Counted from the stretch's first letter, positions 37,369-47,554 are shown. The stretch is 64,000 nucleotides of DNA from Bacillus sp. V5-8f (GCF_002863565.1 NZ_PGUW01000005.1:124001-188000); one strand, 5' to 3'. Numbers and translations are program-made. The notes: generated by a model not told the origin, from the letters alone.

Positions 37369-38097
37369 TTAATCCCTTGGTTTGATCGCAATCAGTGCTT
37401 GCTGTGCTGCATTTTGTTCTGCTTCTTTTTTTGATTTGCCCGTACCGCTTCCCAATGTTTCACCATTTAACGTAACAGTTGAAACAAATTCCCGGTTGTG
37501 GGCCGGACCTTTTTCCTGAAGAATCCTATATTCCAACAATCCAGTTCCATCTCTTTGGACCAATTCCTGCAATTGGCTCTTATAATCCATCACATGAGAA
37601 AAAGCACCCTCGTCAATCTTAGGAAAAACGGTTTTTTGCAAAAACTGGACTACAATATCCAATCCCAAATCTAAATATAATGCACCAATGAATGCTTCAA
37701 AAACATCTGCAAGCAAAGCCGGGCGCTCCCTGCCGCCAGTTAATTCTTCACCTTTTCCCAACAGGACCAAATCCCCAAAGCAGAGGGAGTTGGCAAAGAA
37801 AACAAGCGAAGGCTCACAAACGATGGCAGCCCTGAGCTTTGTAAGTTCCCCTTCACTCATTAGCGGATATTTTTTAAATAAAAAATTAGAAATGGTAAGC
37901 TCCAAAACCGCGTCTCCTAAAAATTCTAGCCTTTCATTATCCTCATATGGCTTCCGGCGATGCTCATTCACATAGGATGAATGGGTAAATGCTTGCTTTA
38001 GCAGCTTTTCGTCACGAAACTGGATGCCTAATTTTTCCTGAAACTCTTTAAATGAATGTTCTGTTCCTTGTCTACGATTGGTTCCGTTCCTCCGCAT
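37369..38097 (-). CDS. rnc: Ribonuclease III
   Basis: Double-strand-specific RNase that processes rRNA, scRNA and some mRNAs. The 242-residue protein has the catalytic signature [20 protein letters not shown] with the acidic pair, then [20 protein letters not shown], and a C-terminal double-stranded RNA-binding domain with [20 protein letters not shown] and [23 protein letters not shown] 38097 follows GGAGGG. The ten upstream in-frame residues are probably untranslated. Confidence 0.97.
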   Translation of the reverse strand: MRRNGTNRRQGTEHSFKEFQEKLGIQFRDEKLLKQAFTHSSYVNEHRRKPYEDNERLEFLGDAVLELTISNFLFKKYPLMSEGELTKLRAAIVCEPSLVFFANSLCFGDLVLLGKGEELTGGRERPALLADVFEAFIGALYLDLGLDIVVQFLQKTVFPKIDEGAFSHVMDYKSQLQELVQRDGTGLLEYRILQEKGPAHNREFVSTVTLNGETLGSGTGKSKKEAEQNAAQQALIAIKPRD

Positions 38098-38200
38098 AAA
38101 GCCCTCCGTAATTGTCAAAAAAATCAATTGTCAAAACTTCTTTAACCTGGCATACCGTTTGTTTGTTGCAGTATTATATTACCCAAATGTCGACATAAGA

Positions 38201-38229
38201 GAAAGCCCCGTTTAAAAAACGGAGCTTTC
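38201..38229 (-). terminator. Hairpin terminator after acpP
   Basis: Minus strand GAAAGCTCCGTTT pairs with AAACGGGGCTTTC (13 pairs, one T-G) around a TTT loop, followed by TCTT. The U-run is short, so termination may be partial, allowing some readthrough into rnc. Confidence 0.65.
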
Positions 38230-38250
38230 CGGCCCTCCTGAGAGCATTCA

Positions 38251-38484
38251 TTACATAGTGCTTTGTATGTAATTCACAGCATCTCCAACTGTGACGATTT
38301 TTTCAGCATCATCATCTGAAATTTCCATTCCAAACTCGTCTTCCAGTTCCATAACCAATTCTACTACATCAAGTGAGTCAGCGCCCAGGTCTTCTTTAAA
38401 TGAAGCTTCAGGCTTCACCTCAGACTCTTCAACACCCAAACGGTCCACAACGATTTTCGTTACTCTCTCAAGTACATCTGCCAA
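38251..38484 (-). CDS. acpP: Acyl carrier protein, probable TTG start
   Basis: Carries growing acyl chains on a 4'-phosphopantetheine in fatty acid synthesis. The 77-residue product contains the attachment serine in [20 protein letters not shown], followed by [20 protein letters not shown]. The TTG at 38484 gives the family start (M)[10 protein letters not shown] and has GGGGAGGTG eight bases upstream. A GTG three codons earlier (38493) overlaps that ribosome binding site and is unlikely. It is last in the fapR-plsX-fabD-fabG cluster and is followed by a terminator hairpin. Confidence 0.96.
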   Translation of the reverse strand: MADVLERVTKIVVDRLGVEESEVKPEASFKEDLGADSLDVVELVMELEDEFGMEISDDDAEKIVTVGDAVNYIQSTM

Positions 38485-38590
38485 TGCATTCACCTCCCCT
38501 CGGGGACATTATAGAGTATTTCGCTAAAATAATAAATAATTTGTTTATCTCAGCGAAAGAATCAACAAAGTCGAGCTTAGCGCAGTTGGG

Positions 38591-39334
38591 TTACATTACC
38601 ATGCCACCATCTACATGAAGTGTTTGTCCCGTCATATAAGATCCAGCCTCAGAAGCAAGGAATGCCGTAACACCCGCGATATCCTGCGGATCACCAAAAC
38701 GGGCCAGCGGAATTTGTTTCAACATAGCCTCTTTCACTTCCTCTGACAATTTATCTGTCATATCGGTGGAAATAAAGCCTGGCGCTACCGCATTTACGGT
38801 GATCCCCCTTGTTGCGAGCTCCTTGGCTGCGGTTTTCGTCAAACCAATAACTCCTGCCTTCGCTGCAACATAATTAGCTTGTCCGGGGTTTCCGCTCACA
38901 CCTACGATTGAAGCGATGTTAATAATCCTCCCGCTTCTTTGCTTCATCATTTGGCGCGTGACAGCTTTCGTGCATAAAAAAACGCCCTTTAGATTCGTAT
39001 TGATGACAGAATCCCACTCTTCTTCCTTCATTCTCATTAACAGGTTATCGCGGGTAATTCCCGCATTATTCACAAGAATATCAAGCGATCCAAACTCATC
39101 AATTACACTTTTCACCATAGATGTAACCGATTCTGCATTGGAAACGTCGCATTGGACAGCGATCGCGGATCGACCGATAACTTTAATTTCATCAACAACC
39201 TCGTTCGCTTTTGCCTCACTGCCAGAATAATTGACTGCAACATTTGCGCCCAGCCGCGCTAGTTCCAGCGCAATTGCACGGCCAATGCCTCTGGACGCCC
39301 CTGTAACAAGCGCTGCTTTTCCTTCAAGCGTCAT
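38591..39334 (-). CDS. fabG: 3-oxoacyl-[acyl-carrier-protein] reductase FabG
   Basis: NADPH-dependent reductase of the fatty acid elongation cycle. The 247-residue short-chain dehydrogenase has the cofactor motif [40 protein letters not shown], catalytic Ser in [15 protein letters not shown] and the Tyr-x-x-x-Lys in [20 protein letters not shown]. It ends with [12 protein letters not shown]. It overlaps fabD by four bases and precedes acpP. Confidence 0.98.
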   Translation of the reverse strand: MTLEGKAALVTGASRGIGRAIALELARLGANVAVNYSGSEAKANEVVDEIKVIGRSAIAVQCDVSNAESVTSMVKSVIDEFGSLDILVNNAGITRDNLLMRMKEEEWDSVINTNLKGVFLCTKAVTRQMMKQRSGRIINIASIVGVSGNPGQANYVAAKAGVIGLTKTAAKELATRGITVNAVAPGFISTDMTDKLSEEVKEAMLKQIPLARFGDPQDIAGVTAFLASEAGSYMTGQTLHVDGGMVM

Positions 39335-40278
39335 ACATTTGTCCCCCTCAATGCTTCAACTGTTTTTAGCAGGCTCTCTTCATCTGAAACAGAAAAGACC
39401 TTTGCTGAACGGTCAATTTTTTTAATTAAACCGCTCAGGACTTTCCCTGATCCCACTTCGATAAACATGTCCACTCCAAGAGACAGCATTTTCCTCACAC
39501 TGTCTTCCCATAAAACGGGAGAATATAGCTGCTCGAGAAGCTTCTCTTTAATCTCTTCCGGCTTCTGGATCGGCATAGCAATTACATTAGAAATAACCGG
39601 TACGCTAGCCTCAACAACGGAAACGTTATCAAGCACTTCTTTGAGACGCGCTGCTGCTGGCTTCATTAACGAAGAATGGAACGGCCCGCTGACATCAAGA
39701 GGGATTGCACGCTTGGCACCCTTTTCCTTTGCGAGTTCACTCGCTTTTTTTACACCTTCTGCGCTGCCTGAAATCACAATCTGCCCAGGACAATTTATAT
39801 TGGCAAGCTGAACCGGGTTTCCGCCCGCCGTTACTTCTTCAGCAATATCATGTAGAGGCTGGCGTTCCATCCCGAGGATTGCTGCCATAGTTCCTTGGCC
39901 GTTTGGTACAGCTTCCTCCATGAATTCACCGCGTTTCCTAACGGTATAAACTGCGTCTTTAAAACTTATGGCTCCTGATGCGACAAGTGCGGAATACTCC
40001 CCTAGGCTGTGTCCTGCCGTATAGTCTGGTTTGATTCCTGCCTCTGTCAGTGCCTGGAACAAAACGTAGCTTACCGTTAAAAGCGCAGGCTGTGCGTTTG
40101 TGGTTAAAGTAAGCTCCTCTTGAGGTCCGGTAAAAATCAATTGGGACAGCGGATAACCTAATTTTTCATCTGCTCTTTGGAAAACATCTTTCGCTTCCTG
40201 GGACTTTTCAAATAAATCTTTTCCCATTCCAACGGTTTGTGAACCCTGGCCCGGAAATACAAATGCGATTTTTCCCAT
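39331..40278 (-). CDS. fabD: Malonyl-CoA:ACP transacylase FabD
   Basis: Transfers malonyl groups from CoA to ACP. The 315-residue enzyme has the oxyanion motif [20 protein letters not shown], the nucleophile elbow [14 protein letters not shown], the substrate arginine region [11 protein letters not shown], and the catalytic His in [20 protein letters not shown]. It starts three bases after plsX and overlaps fabG, within the FapR regulon cluster. Confidence 0.98.
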   Translation of the reverse strand: MGKIAFVFPGQGSQTVGMGKDLFEKSQEAKDVFQRADEKLGYPLSQLIFTGPQEELTLTTNAQPALLTVSYVLFQALTEAGIKPDYTAGHSLGEYSALVASGAISFKDAVYTVRKRGEFMEEAVPNGQGTMAAILGMERQPLHDIAEEVTAGGNPVQLANINCPGQIVISGSAEGVKKASELAKEKGAKRAIPLDVSGPFHSSLMKPAAARLKEVLDNVSVVEASVPVISNVIAMPIQKPEEIKEKLLEQLYSPVLWEDSVRKMLSLGVDMFIEVGSGKVLSGLIKKIDRSAKVFSVSDEESLLKTVEALRGTNV

Positions 40279-40281
40279 TTT

Positions 40282-41289
40282 TTACTCACTTCCTTTACTA
40301 GTAAGGTAATCAGTGTCAATCATTGTGCTAATATTATTAATTACATCATGCCCGACCATTTCCCGCGTTTGCCTGATGGCATTAAAAATCGCGTTGGCAT
40401 CAGAAGAGCCATGCGCTTTTATGACTGGTGCCTTCAATCCAAATAAACCAGCACCGCCGTATTCAGAATAATCCATTTGATTTTTGATGCCTTTTAGCTC
40501 GGGCTTCAAAGCGGCCGCGGCCAATTTGCTTTTCAAGTTCTGTGTTAGAGCCGTTTTCAGCATTGAAAAGACTGACATGGCTGTTCCTTCGATCGTTTTC
40601 AATACCATATTGCCGGTGAATCCGTCGGTAACAACGACATCTGCCGCTCCTTCCAACAAGTCCCTGGCCTCTACATTCCCTATGAAATGAATGTCGGCTT
40701 CTTTAAGCAGACTGAAAGCCTGTTTTGTCAGCTCATTGCCTTTTTTTTCTTCAGTCCCAATGTTCAACAGGCCAACACGCGGTGAGGCAATACCTCTTAC
40801 ATTCTGTGCATACACCGATCCCATGATGGCAAACTGCAGCAAATGCTCTGGCTTAGCATCAGAATTGGCTCCAACATCCAATAGTACAAACCCTTTTCCG
40901 TCAATTGTCGGGAGGGTCGGTGCAAGTGCAGGTCGTTCAATTCCTTCAATTCGTCCAACAACAAACAATCCTGACGCCATCAAGGCCCCGGTGTTTCCGG
41001 CAGAAATGCATGCATCGGCAGCCCCGTCGGCTACCTGTTGTGCAGCAAGTACCATTGATGCTGTTTTTTTTCGGCGGACAGCTCGAACCGGCTCATCTGT
41101 CGCCAATATTTTTTCTTCAGTATGTATGATAGAAATCCTTTCGCTATCTGTTAACACGTTTTTAATTTCCGTTTCGTTTCCGACGAGCAGGATTTCAACA
41201 TCCGGGAATTTTTCCACCGCTTTGATTGCACCGAGTACGATTTCCTTTGGGGCATGGTCCCCACCCATTGCATCAATGGCTATTTTCAT
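40282..41289 (-). CDS. plsX: Phosphate acyltransferase PlsX
   Basis: Converts acyl-ACP to acyl-phosphate, the substrate of PlsY, in phosphatidic acid synthesis at the membrane. The 335-residue protein starts [20 protein letters not shown] and has [58 protein letters not shown] and [20 protein letters not shown]. It overlaps fapR by four bases and is followed by fabD, so membrane lipid genes are jointly controlled. Confidence 0.98.
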   Translation of the reverse strand: MKIAIDAMGGDHAPKEIVLGAIKAVEKFPDVEILLVGNETEIKNVLTDSERISIIHTEEKILATDEPVRAVRRKKTASMVLAAQQVADGAADACISAGNTGALMASGLFVVGRIEGIERPALAPTLPTIDGKGFVLLDVGANSDAKPEHLLQFAIMGSVYAQNVRGIASPRVGLLNIGTEEKKGNELTKQAFSLLKEADIHFIGNVEARDLLEGAADVVVTDGFTGNMVLKTIEGTAMSVFSMLKTALTQNLKSKLAAAALKPELKGIKNQMDYSEYGGAGLFGLKAPVIKAHGSSDANAIFNAIRQTREMVGHDVINNISTMIDTDYLTSKGSE

Positions 41290-41867
41290 AGATCTTCATC
41301 CTTTTCTATATTCGAACGGAACATTTCAAATTCACCTTTAAAAACCAGTTCCGGACCGACAAAACTATTTACTTCCACAATCGTCCTGTCTCCGGGCGTT
41401 CCGGTAAATAAGACCTTGGCTTTTGCGACAACTCTTTCATTCTCTCTTACTGAACGGGAGAACAAAATATTGGCCTTTGCTGTCAGTGCCAGCTCATCAT
41501 TTATTACGGCTACAGCAAGGGAATTGGCCTGGGCAAACAAATGATGGCCCCGTGCAATGCCGTTCCGTTTGAATACATGTTCTTTTTTTATATCTAAAAT
41601 GGAAATGGCGCTCTCATCCAGATTTATATCAATGACTTCTCCGATCACCTCATCGATTGGAAGGGCGCGGATTTCGTCCTTGAACCTTTTTTCAGCAACA
41701 CTTTTAATTCTTTCTCTCAGCTCAGGAATCGAAAGCTCCAGACGGTCGAGTCTGACTGTCTGGACACTCACAGAGTATCGATCAGCCAGCTCATCATCTG
41801 TTATGAAAGGATTTTCCTTAATGGTCTCCATCAACAGCCGCTGGCGCTCCTTCTTAGTCTTTCGCAT
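41286..41867 (-). CDS. fapR: Malonyl-CoA-responsive fatty acid biosynthesis repressor FapR
   Basis: Represses lipid synthesis genes until malonyl-CoA or malonyl-ACP binds. The 193-residue protein has an N-terminal helix-turn-helix ([20 protein letters not shown] followed by [17 protein letters not shown]) and a C-terminal hot-dog fold effector domain with [23 protein letters not shown] 41867 gives MRKTKKERQ. The open frame extends upstream but crosses the promoter and FapR box, so the longer form is excluded. Autoregulation is indicated by a near-consensus FapR box in its own promoter. Confidence 0.96.
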   Translation of the reverse strand: MRKTKKERQRLLMETIKENPFITDDELADRYSVSVQTVRLDRLELSIPELRERIKSVAEKRFKDEIRALPIDEVIGEVIDINLDESAISILDIKKEHVFKRNGIARGHHLFAQANSLAVAVINDELALTAKANILFSRSVRENERVVAKAKVLFTGTPGDRTIVEVNSFVGPELVFKGEFEMFRSNIEKDEDL

Positions 41868-41888
41868 ATGAAGGTCACCATCCGTAGT

Positions 41889-41908
41889 ATTATGACTAGG
41901 TACTAATA
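41889..41908 (-). promoter_or_regulatory. FapR operator box
   Basis: Minus strand TATTAGTACCTAGTCATAAT closely matches the known FapR box, centred on TTAGTACC-TAGT. It begins two bases after the -10 element and so covers the transcription start, as expected for repression by occlusion. Confidence 0.85.
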
Positions 41909-41910
41909 GT

Positions 41911-41939
41911 AGTATATATATATTAAAAATAGATTGCAA
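41911..41939 (-). promoter_or_regulatory. Sigma-A promoter of fapR-plsX-fabD-fabG-(acpP)
   Basis: Minus strand TTGCAA (41939-41934), 17 bases, TATACT (41916-41911), 4/6 and 5/6 matches, followed at once by the FapR box. Confidence 0.75.
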
Positions 41940-41942
41940 TAA

Positions 41943-42010
41943 GAAAAGCGGAAGCGCCCCGACATATGAAACATCGGCACTAGCACGTCCTGTCCAACGG
42001 GGCTAAAAAC
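41943..42010. repeat. Dispersed hairpin repeat, copy C (fapR-recG gap)
   Basis: Begins AAAAGCGGAAGCGCCCCGAC, like the left end of copy A, and contains CACGTCCTGT shared with copy D. AGCGCCCCG near the left and CGGGGCT near the right can pair. It lies between the fapR promoter and the recG stop. Confidence 0.55.
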
Positions 42011-42071
42011 TAAAACAACATTAAAATATAATCATTTCTTGTTTTGATAATCATTCTTGCAACCTTTTTTC

Positions 42072-44120
42072 TTAGTCCAGTTTTTCCCCGCTAAGTACGC
42101 CGGTTTGTTCGAGATACTGCCGGAGCGGACGGTATTCCGGCTCTGTCCAGAAGCTTTCTGAAGCAATCAGTTTTGCTGCGTCGTCCCGTGCCACTTCAAG
42201 CGCCCTGTAATCATGGACCATGTCGGCCACTTTGAATTCGGGAAGGCCGCTTTGCTTTTTCCCGAAGAAGTCTCCCGGTCCCCTCAGTTCAAGGTCTTTT
42301 TCCGATAAAACAAAACCATCATTTGTTTCAGTCATAATCTTCATGCGTTCTTTTCCAACTTCAGATTTAGGGTCAGCTAGCAAAATACAGTAGGATTGTT
42401 CGCTCCCCCTCCCCACTCGGCCGCGAAGCTGGTGAAGCTGGGCAAGACCGAACCGCTCGGCATCATATATGACCATCACGGTTGCGTTTGGGACATTTAC
42501 CCCTACTTCCACTACGGTTGTAGATACTAGGACCTGCAGCTTATTTTCACTGAACTCCTTCATCACCGAATCCTTCTCATCCGCAGGAAGACGCCCATGC
42601 ATCAACCCAACCTTAAATCTGCCATTATAATACTGGGTCAGGGCGGCATGAACATCGAGCGCGTTCTCGAGGTCAAGCTTTTCAGATTCTTCAATCAAAG
42701 GGCAAATGACATATGCCTGCCTGCCTTTACGAAGTTCCTTGTCGACAAATCCAAGAATCCTATCGAGCATATCGTGCTTTGCCCAATGAGTTTCGATTGC
42801 TTTCCTCCCTGCTGGCATTTCATCAATGATAGATACATCCATTTCGCCAAAAACCGTAATAGCCAGCGTCCTGGGTATCGGTGTTGCAGTCATGAACAGC
42901 ACATCGGGATTCTCGCCTTTTTCCCGGAGCACCCTCCGTTGTTCTACCCCAAAACGATGCTGCTCGTCGGTTATGACCAATCCGAGGTTTTTGAAACCGA
43001 CTTCATCTTGTATTAATGCGTGCGTGCCTATCAGAATTTCAATTTCACCTTTTTGTACGGACTCAAGGATTTCCCTGCGCTTTTTCCCCTTCACGGAACT
43101 GGTCAGCAGCGCGGTTTTTATGCCGGCTGATGCCAGCATGGAATGAAGGGATACTGCATGCTGCTCCGCCAGAATTTCAGTGGGGACCATAAGAGCACCC
43201 TGGTACCCTGCCGTAACAGTTGCAAAAAGCGCTATCGCAGCAACCACGGTTTTCCCAGATCCAACATCACCCTGAAGAAGCCTGTTCATCCTGTATGGGG
43301 ATTTCATATCTGACAATATTTCATTGACTACCCGTTTCTGGGCATTTGTCAGCGGAAATGGCAAGAAATGAATGAATTCTTTTAAACGGTCCAGATTGTA
43401 TGATTGCTTGATTCCTTTGGATTGTTCTCTTTGGACTTTTCGGATCGCCTGCATTTTCAGCTGGAAGAATAAAAATTCTTCATAAACAAATCGCCTTCTT
43501 GCATGCTTTACATCCTGGGCGGAGGTTGGGAAATGCATGGCTAGCAGAGCATCCTTCCGTGGGGGGAGCTTGTAATTGCGCAAAAATTCTGTGGGCAGGT
43601 TTTCTTCAATGTACTGCCCGTATTGTGAAAAAGCATTGTTAATATAGCGCCGCAGGCTTTTTACTGTTATGTTTCCTTTTATTGAATAAACCGGTTCAAA
43701 CTCCTTCTCATTATTGTACGGGCCAATCCGGCATTCACTTCCATTAATGCTTTGGCGATGGCGGTCCCATTTGCCTGTAACGGTTACGATATCTCCAATA
43801 TTCATCTTGTTTTTAAGATAAGGCTGATTGAAGTAGGTTACGGTAATTAGGTATCTTCCGACAAGAAGCTTAAAGGTTAGCCGGGATTTCTTTTTGCCAA
43901 AGTAACCAAGAGTCGGCTGGCTGTGTACTTTCCCTTCAACAGTAACCCGTTCGTCATGGCCCACTGTCTCCAGGTCTTTCAATCTATAGTCTTCATACCG
44001 GTACGGAAGATGCTCCAGAAGGTCCCCTACCGTATGGATATTCATGTCATGAAGGGAAACTGCCGTCTCATCTCCTATGCCTTTAATAGCTGTCACTGGA
44101 TCTTGTATTCTTGTTATCAC
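42072..44120 (-). CDS. recG: ATP-dependent DNA helicase RecG
   Basis: Branched-DNA helicase that remodels stalled forks and Holliday junctions. The 682-residue length matches the Bacillus family. An N-terminal wedge/OB domain (GKVHSQPTLGYFGKKKSRLT) is followed by helicase motifs: LLQGDVGSGKTVVAAIAL, VITDEQHRFGVEQR, FMTATPIPRTLAI, LVSTTVVEVGVNVPNATVMV and QLHQLRGRVGRGSEQSYCIL. The start is GTG at 44120, overlapping the sdaAA stop by four bases. Confidence 0.97.
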   Translation of the reverse strand: MITRIQDPVTAIKGIGDETAVSLHDMNIHTVGDLLEHLPYRYEDYRLKDLETVGHDERVTVEGKVHSQPTLGYFGKKKSRLTFKLLVGRYLITVTYFNQPYLKNKMNIGDIVTVTGKWDRHRQSINGSECRIGPYNNEKEFEPVYSIKGNITVKSLRRYINNAFSQYGQYIEENLPTEFLRNYKLPPRKDALLAMHFPTSAQDVKHARRRFVYEEFLFFQLKMQAIRKVQREQSKGIKQSYNLDRLKEFIHFLPFPLTNAQKRVVNEILSDMKSPYRMNRLLQGDVGSGKTVVAAIALFATVTAGYQGALMVPTEILAEQHAVSLHSMLASAGIKTALLTSSVKGKKRREILESVQKGEIEILIGTHALIQDEVGFKNLGLVITDEQHRFGVEQRRVLREKGENPDVLFMTATPIPRTLAITVFGEMDVSIIDEMPAGRKAIETHWAKHDMLDRILGFVDKELRKGRQAYVICPLIEESEKLDLENALDVHAALTQYYNGRFKVGLMHGRLPADEKDSVMKEFSENKLQVLVSTTVVEVGVNVPNATVMVIYDAERFGLAQLHQLRGRVGRGSEQSYCILLADPKSEVGKERMKIMTETNDGFVLSEKDLELRGPGDFFGKKQSGLPEFKVADMVHDYRALEVARDDAAKLIASESFWTEPEYRPLRQYLEQTGVLSGEKLD

Positions 44121-45001
44121 TTTTTCTTAAGCGGCAGCCCGTAGATTTTCGCCTCCAGCTCCCTGCCTGTCGGAGTAGCCGCTAACCCTCCTTGCGCCGT
44201 TTCTCGTAATGCAGACGGCATTGATTGGCCGATTTTGAACATTGCCCCGATTACTTCATCACAGGGAATTCGGCTTGTAATCCCCGCCAATGCCATATCT
44301 GCCGCAACCATTGCGTTTGCTGCTCCCATAGCATTCCGTTTTACGCATGGTACCTCTACAAGCCCGGCGACCGGGTCGCAAACGAGACCAAGCATATTTT
44401 TCAAGGTAATCGCCATGGCCTCAGCACTTTGGGAAGGGGTGCCGCCGGCCATCTCCACAATTGCAGCCGCTGCCATTCCAGCTGCGGAACCAACCTCAGC
44501 CTGGCAGCCGCCCGCGGCGCCCGAAATAGAAGCGTTGTTTGCCACGACAAATCCAAAAGCCCCTGCCGTGAATAAAAACTCAAGCTTTTGTTCCCTTGTT
44601 GGGTTTAGCTTTTGTGCCACAGCAAATAATGTTCCCGGTACCACACCGGCCGAACCTGCGGTGGGAGTTGCACAGATCGTTCCCATCGCTGCATTCACTT
44701 CATTCGTCGCAACAGCCTTGCTGACTGCATCTAGAAGCAGCTCCCCTGAAAGGTAATTTCCCTTTCGGATATACTCCTGGAGCAATACGGCATCCCCGCC
44801 TGTAAGCCCGGAATGTGATTTCACCCCGCGCAGGCCTCTTTCGACCGCTTTTTCCATCACATTTAGATTGGTTTCCATCTGACTAAAGATTTCCTCGCGG
44901 GTTTTTGCTGACACCTCCATTTCTTGCTCAATCATGATTTGTGATATCTTCACATTCTTTGATTCTGCTAATTCAACCAGTTCAGCTACATTGCGGAACA
45001 T
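44117..45001 (-). CDS. sdaAA: L-serine dehydratase alpha chain (iron-sulfur)
   Basis: Catalytic chain of the oxygen-sensitive [4Fe-4S] serine dehydratase, converting serine to pyruvate and ammonia. The 294-residue protein has SHSGLTGGDAVLLQEYI, CATPTAGSAGVVPGTL and cluster-ligand cysteines in AAGGCQAEVGSAAGMA and LGLVCDPVAGLVEVPCVKRN. ATG 45001 follows GGGGAGG; 13 upstream codons span that site. The gene is intact, but its partner sdaAB upstream carries an in-frame stop. Confidence 0.96.
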   Translation of the reverse strand: MFRNVAELVELAESKNVKISQIMIEQEMEVSAKTREEIFSQMETNLNVMEKAVERGLRGVKSHSGLTGGDAVLLQEYIRKGNYLSGELLLDAVSKAVATNEVNAAMGTICATPTAGSAGVVPGTLFAVAQKLNPTREQKLEFLFTAGAFGFVVANNASISGAAGGCQAEVGSAAGMAAAAIVEMAGGTPSQSAEAMAITLKNMLGLVCDPVAGLVEVPCVKRNAMGAANAMVAADMALAGITSRIPCDEVIGAMFKIGQSMPSALRETAQGGLAATPTGRELEAKIYGLPLKKK

Positions 45002-45057
45002 GGATTGTCCTCCCCTCCAGTTTTTATTTCTGGAATACAATTTTATTTTTGCAGTTT

Positions 45058-45720
45058 TTAATCCACTATTCTTGAAACCTGGATAATGTTTTGGAGTGCA
45101 GCAATTTCGTCCAGTATCGTTTGATCTATATATTGGTCCACCTCAATGGTCATTAATGCCACTTTCCCTTTTTCTTTACGTGAAACGTCCATTTGTCCAA
45201 TGTTGATTTGGTACCTGGCTAACACATTCGAAACGTTCGCAATCGCACCATAACGATCGTTATGCACAACAAGTATGGCGGGATTATGCCCGGAAAGCCT
45301 TAATACAAAACCGTTCAATTCGACAATCTCGATTTTGCCGCCTCCGATTGAGATGCCTGCTATTTCCATCTCCTCTTTATCATCGCCCATTGTGATTTTT
45401 ACCGTGTTCGGATGGTATGTGATCGCTTCTTCCTCGATAAATTTTATTTTTATTTTTCTTTGTTTGGCTATTTTAAGAGAGTCTTTTATTCTATCATCAT
45501 ACGTATCGAAATCGAGCAAGCCTCCTACGATTGCCACATCTGTCCCGTGGCCCTTATAGGTTTTTGCAAAAGAACCATATTACGAAATGGATGCCCATTT
45601 CGGTTCCCTTCCGAATAAACCCCTTGCAACCCTGCCAATCCTCGCAGCTCCAGCTGTATGGGAACTGGATGGACCAATCATCACAGGGCCGATAATGTCA
45701 AATACGCTTTTATATTTCAT
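45058..45720 (-). pseudogene. sdaAB: L-serine dehydratase beta chain, interrupted by in-frame TAA at codon 47
   Basis: Regulatory/beta chain of serine dehydratase. Reading one frame from ATG 45720 (AGGAGG seven bases upstream) gives [45 protein letters not shown], then TAA (45580-45582), then YGSFAKTYKGHGTDVA and the rest of the beta and ACT domains (SGHNPAILVVHNDRYGAIAN). The frame is unchanged across the stop and total length (220 codons) equals the B. subtilis protein, so this is a single nonsense codon, not a frameshift. A TTA leucine to TAA change would explain it. A GTG at 45537 could in principle restart. It may be a true null allele, an assembly error, or readthrough. Confidence 0.88.
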
Positions 45721-45829
45721 GGCCTGCCTCCTGGCTATTAAAATGTCATGGCGAAAAAAGGGATTACAGCCCCTTACTATACTATATGACATTAACTGCT
45801 CATCTTTATCATACACCAATACAATAAGA

Positions 45830-45858
45830 AACTGCACGGCCAAATGGCGCGTGCAGTT
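45830..45858 (-). terminator. Terminator after fakA
   Basis: Minus strand AACTGCACGCGCC pairs with GGCCGTGCAGTT (one bulged G) around ATTT, followed by TCTTATTG. It lies about 14 bases after the fakA stop. Confidence 0.7.
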
Positions 45859-45871
45859 ATTGCTTGCAGAA

Positions 45872-47554
45872 TTATTCAATAGAAAAAATAAATGAATATA
45901 GCGGCTGGTTCCCATTATGGACTTCTAATTCTGCATCTTCAAATGTCTCTTCACAATATGAAACCAATTCATCCAGTTCTTCCTCGGTTATATCTTCCCC
46001 GTATAGGATGGTGAGAATTTCAGAGTCCTCATCCATCATATTCGATAACAGTTCTTTTGCCGCCTGCACCTTGTTTTTGTTTTTTACCTGGATTTTACCC
46101 TCGGCGAGACCCATGAAATCACCTGTTTCAATTTCGAGGCCCTCAATGCTTGTATCGCGCACGGCGTAAGTGATCTGGCCTGTTTTTACATGGGACAGGG
46201 CTTCCCTCATTGCTTCTTCATTATCTTCAGGGGATAAAGCCGGATTGAATGCTAACAGGGCGGCCATCCCTTGTGGGACTGTTTTGGAAGGAATTACGAA
46301 GACATTTCCTTCGATTACCTCGGCGGCCTGCTGGGCAGCCATGATAATGTTTTTGTTATTAGGCAGAATAATGACATTGCTTGCATTGGTCTCTTCTACC
46401 GCTTTGACGATATCCTCCGTACTCGGGTTCATCGTTTGTCCACCCTCAATCACGGAGCTTGCGCCTATGCTTTTAAATAACTCGCTAATTCCTGACCCCA
46501 TCGCAACGGATACTACCCCATATTGTGCTTTTTCCTGTGGCGGGTTTTGCTGATCAGCCGTTAAGGCCGCATGCGTTTTCCCAACAATGTTTGAATGCTG
46601 TTCACGCATGTTTTCGATCTTAAGCTTGATCAGGCTTCCGTATTGCTGGCCATAGTTTAAGCAACTGCCAGGCTCTTCGGAATGGATATGCACTTTCACG
46701 ACTTCATCATCGGAAATAACCAATAACGAGTCACCAAATTCACTTAATTCTTGACGGAAGGCCTCTTCATCGAAAGGTTTTTTGGCAAGCTTCGCTGCTT
46801 CCAATTTCACCATGAATTCCGTACAATAACCGTAGACAATATCTACCGTATTAATATGGCCTTGAACGTTCATATGATGTTCAGCGCTGACAAGTTCATC
46901 CATGCTTGGCTTATTTGTCGGTGTTTCTGGAAGCTTCTCGCCTTTAAGCTCCGCTAAGAAACCTTCATAAACAAGTACCAGTCCCTGTCCGCCGCTGTCC
47001 ACTACGCCGACTTCCTTTAAAACAGGAAGAAGATCAGGCGTACGATTAAGCGATGCTTTTGCTTCCTTAAGGATATCCTCCATTACAAGGATGATATCGT
47101 TCTGTTTCTTCGCCGAAATTACAGCTTGTTTGGCCGCATCCTTGGCAACTGTCAATATCGTGCCCTCCACAGGCTTCATGACAGCTTTATAAGCAGTTTC
47201 CACTCCCGCTTCAAAGGCACCGGCAAATTCCTGGCTGTCTATGGAAGCTTTATTTTCAATCGATTTCGAAAAGCCGCGGAATAACTGCGACAGGATTACG
47301 CCCGAATTGCCCCGGGCGCCCATCAGCAAGCCCCTTGATAAAGAAGCCCCTACTTTCCCGATATGCTCCTGCACATTATTTTGAACTTCCTTTGCGCCGG
47401 AAGTCATCGACAAATTCATATTTGTCCCGGTATCACCATCCGGTACTGGGAAAACGTTCAAAGCATCAACCATTTTTGCATTGGCTGCCAAATGGTTAGC
47501 ACCTTGTATGATCATTTCCGCAAAACGTTTTCCATCTATGCTTGTAATTGACAC
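45872..47554 (-). CDS. fakA: Fatty acid kinase catalytic subunit FakA (YloV)
   Basis: Phosphorylates fatty acids presented by FakB proteins, feeding exogenous acyl chains into PlsX/PlsY lipid synthesis. The 560-residue protein has an N-terminal DhaL-type ATP-binding domain: [40 protein letters not shown] and [20 protein letters not shown] middle domain and a C-terminal DegV-like part with [20 protein letters not shown] follow. The start is GTG 47554 with AGGAGG upstream. It is 18 bases downstream of yloU. Confidence 0.95.
   Translation of the reverse strand: MSITSIDGKRFAEMIIQGANHLAANAKMVDALNVFPVPDGDTGTNMNLSMTSGAKEVQNNVQEHIGKVGASLSRGLLMGARGNSGVILSQLFRGFSKSIENKASIDSQEFAGAFEAGVETAYKAVMKPVEGTILTVAKDAAKQAVISAKKQNDIILVMEDILKEAKASLNRTPDLLPVLKEVGVVDSGGQGLVLVYEGFLAELKGEKLPETPTNKPSMDELVSAEHHMNVQGHINTVDIVYGYCTEFMVKLEAAKLAKKPFDEEAFRQELSEFGDSLLVISDDEVVKVHIHSEEPGSCLNYGQQYGSLIKLKIENMREQHSNIVGKTHAALTADQQNPPQEKAQYGVVSVAMGSGISELFKSIGASSVIEGGQTMNPSTEDIVKAVEETNASNVIILPNNKNIIMAAQQAAEVIEGNVFVIPSKTVPQGMAALLAFNPALSPEDNEEAMREALSHVKTGQITYAVRDTSIEGLEIETGDFMGLAEGKIQVKNKNKVQAAKELLSNMMDEDSEILTILYGEDITEEELDELVSYCEETFEDAELEVHNGNQPLYSFIFSIE

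Noticed and set aside
37369-38127. Longer rnc start at 38127
   Set aside because: The ATG at 38097 has GGAGGG at good spacing. The extra ten residues run through the leader.
40691-41341. 216-codon plus-strand open frame
   Set aside because: Antisense to plsX and fapR. Low-complexity Ser/Pro/Thr product unlike any family.
45058-45537. Separate short gene starting at GTG 45537 encoding a serine dehydratase fragment
   Set aside because: It is in the same frame as the upstream fragment 45583-45720 and joins it exactly across one TAA. The GTG has no good ribosome binding site. Treated as one interrupted sdaAB.
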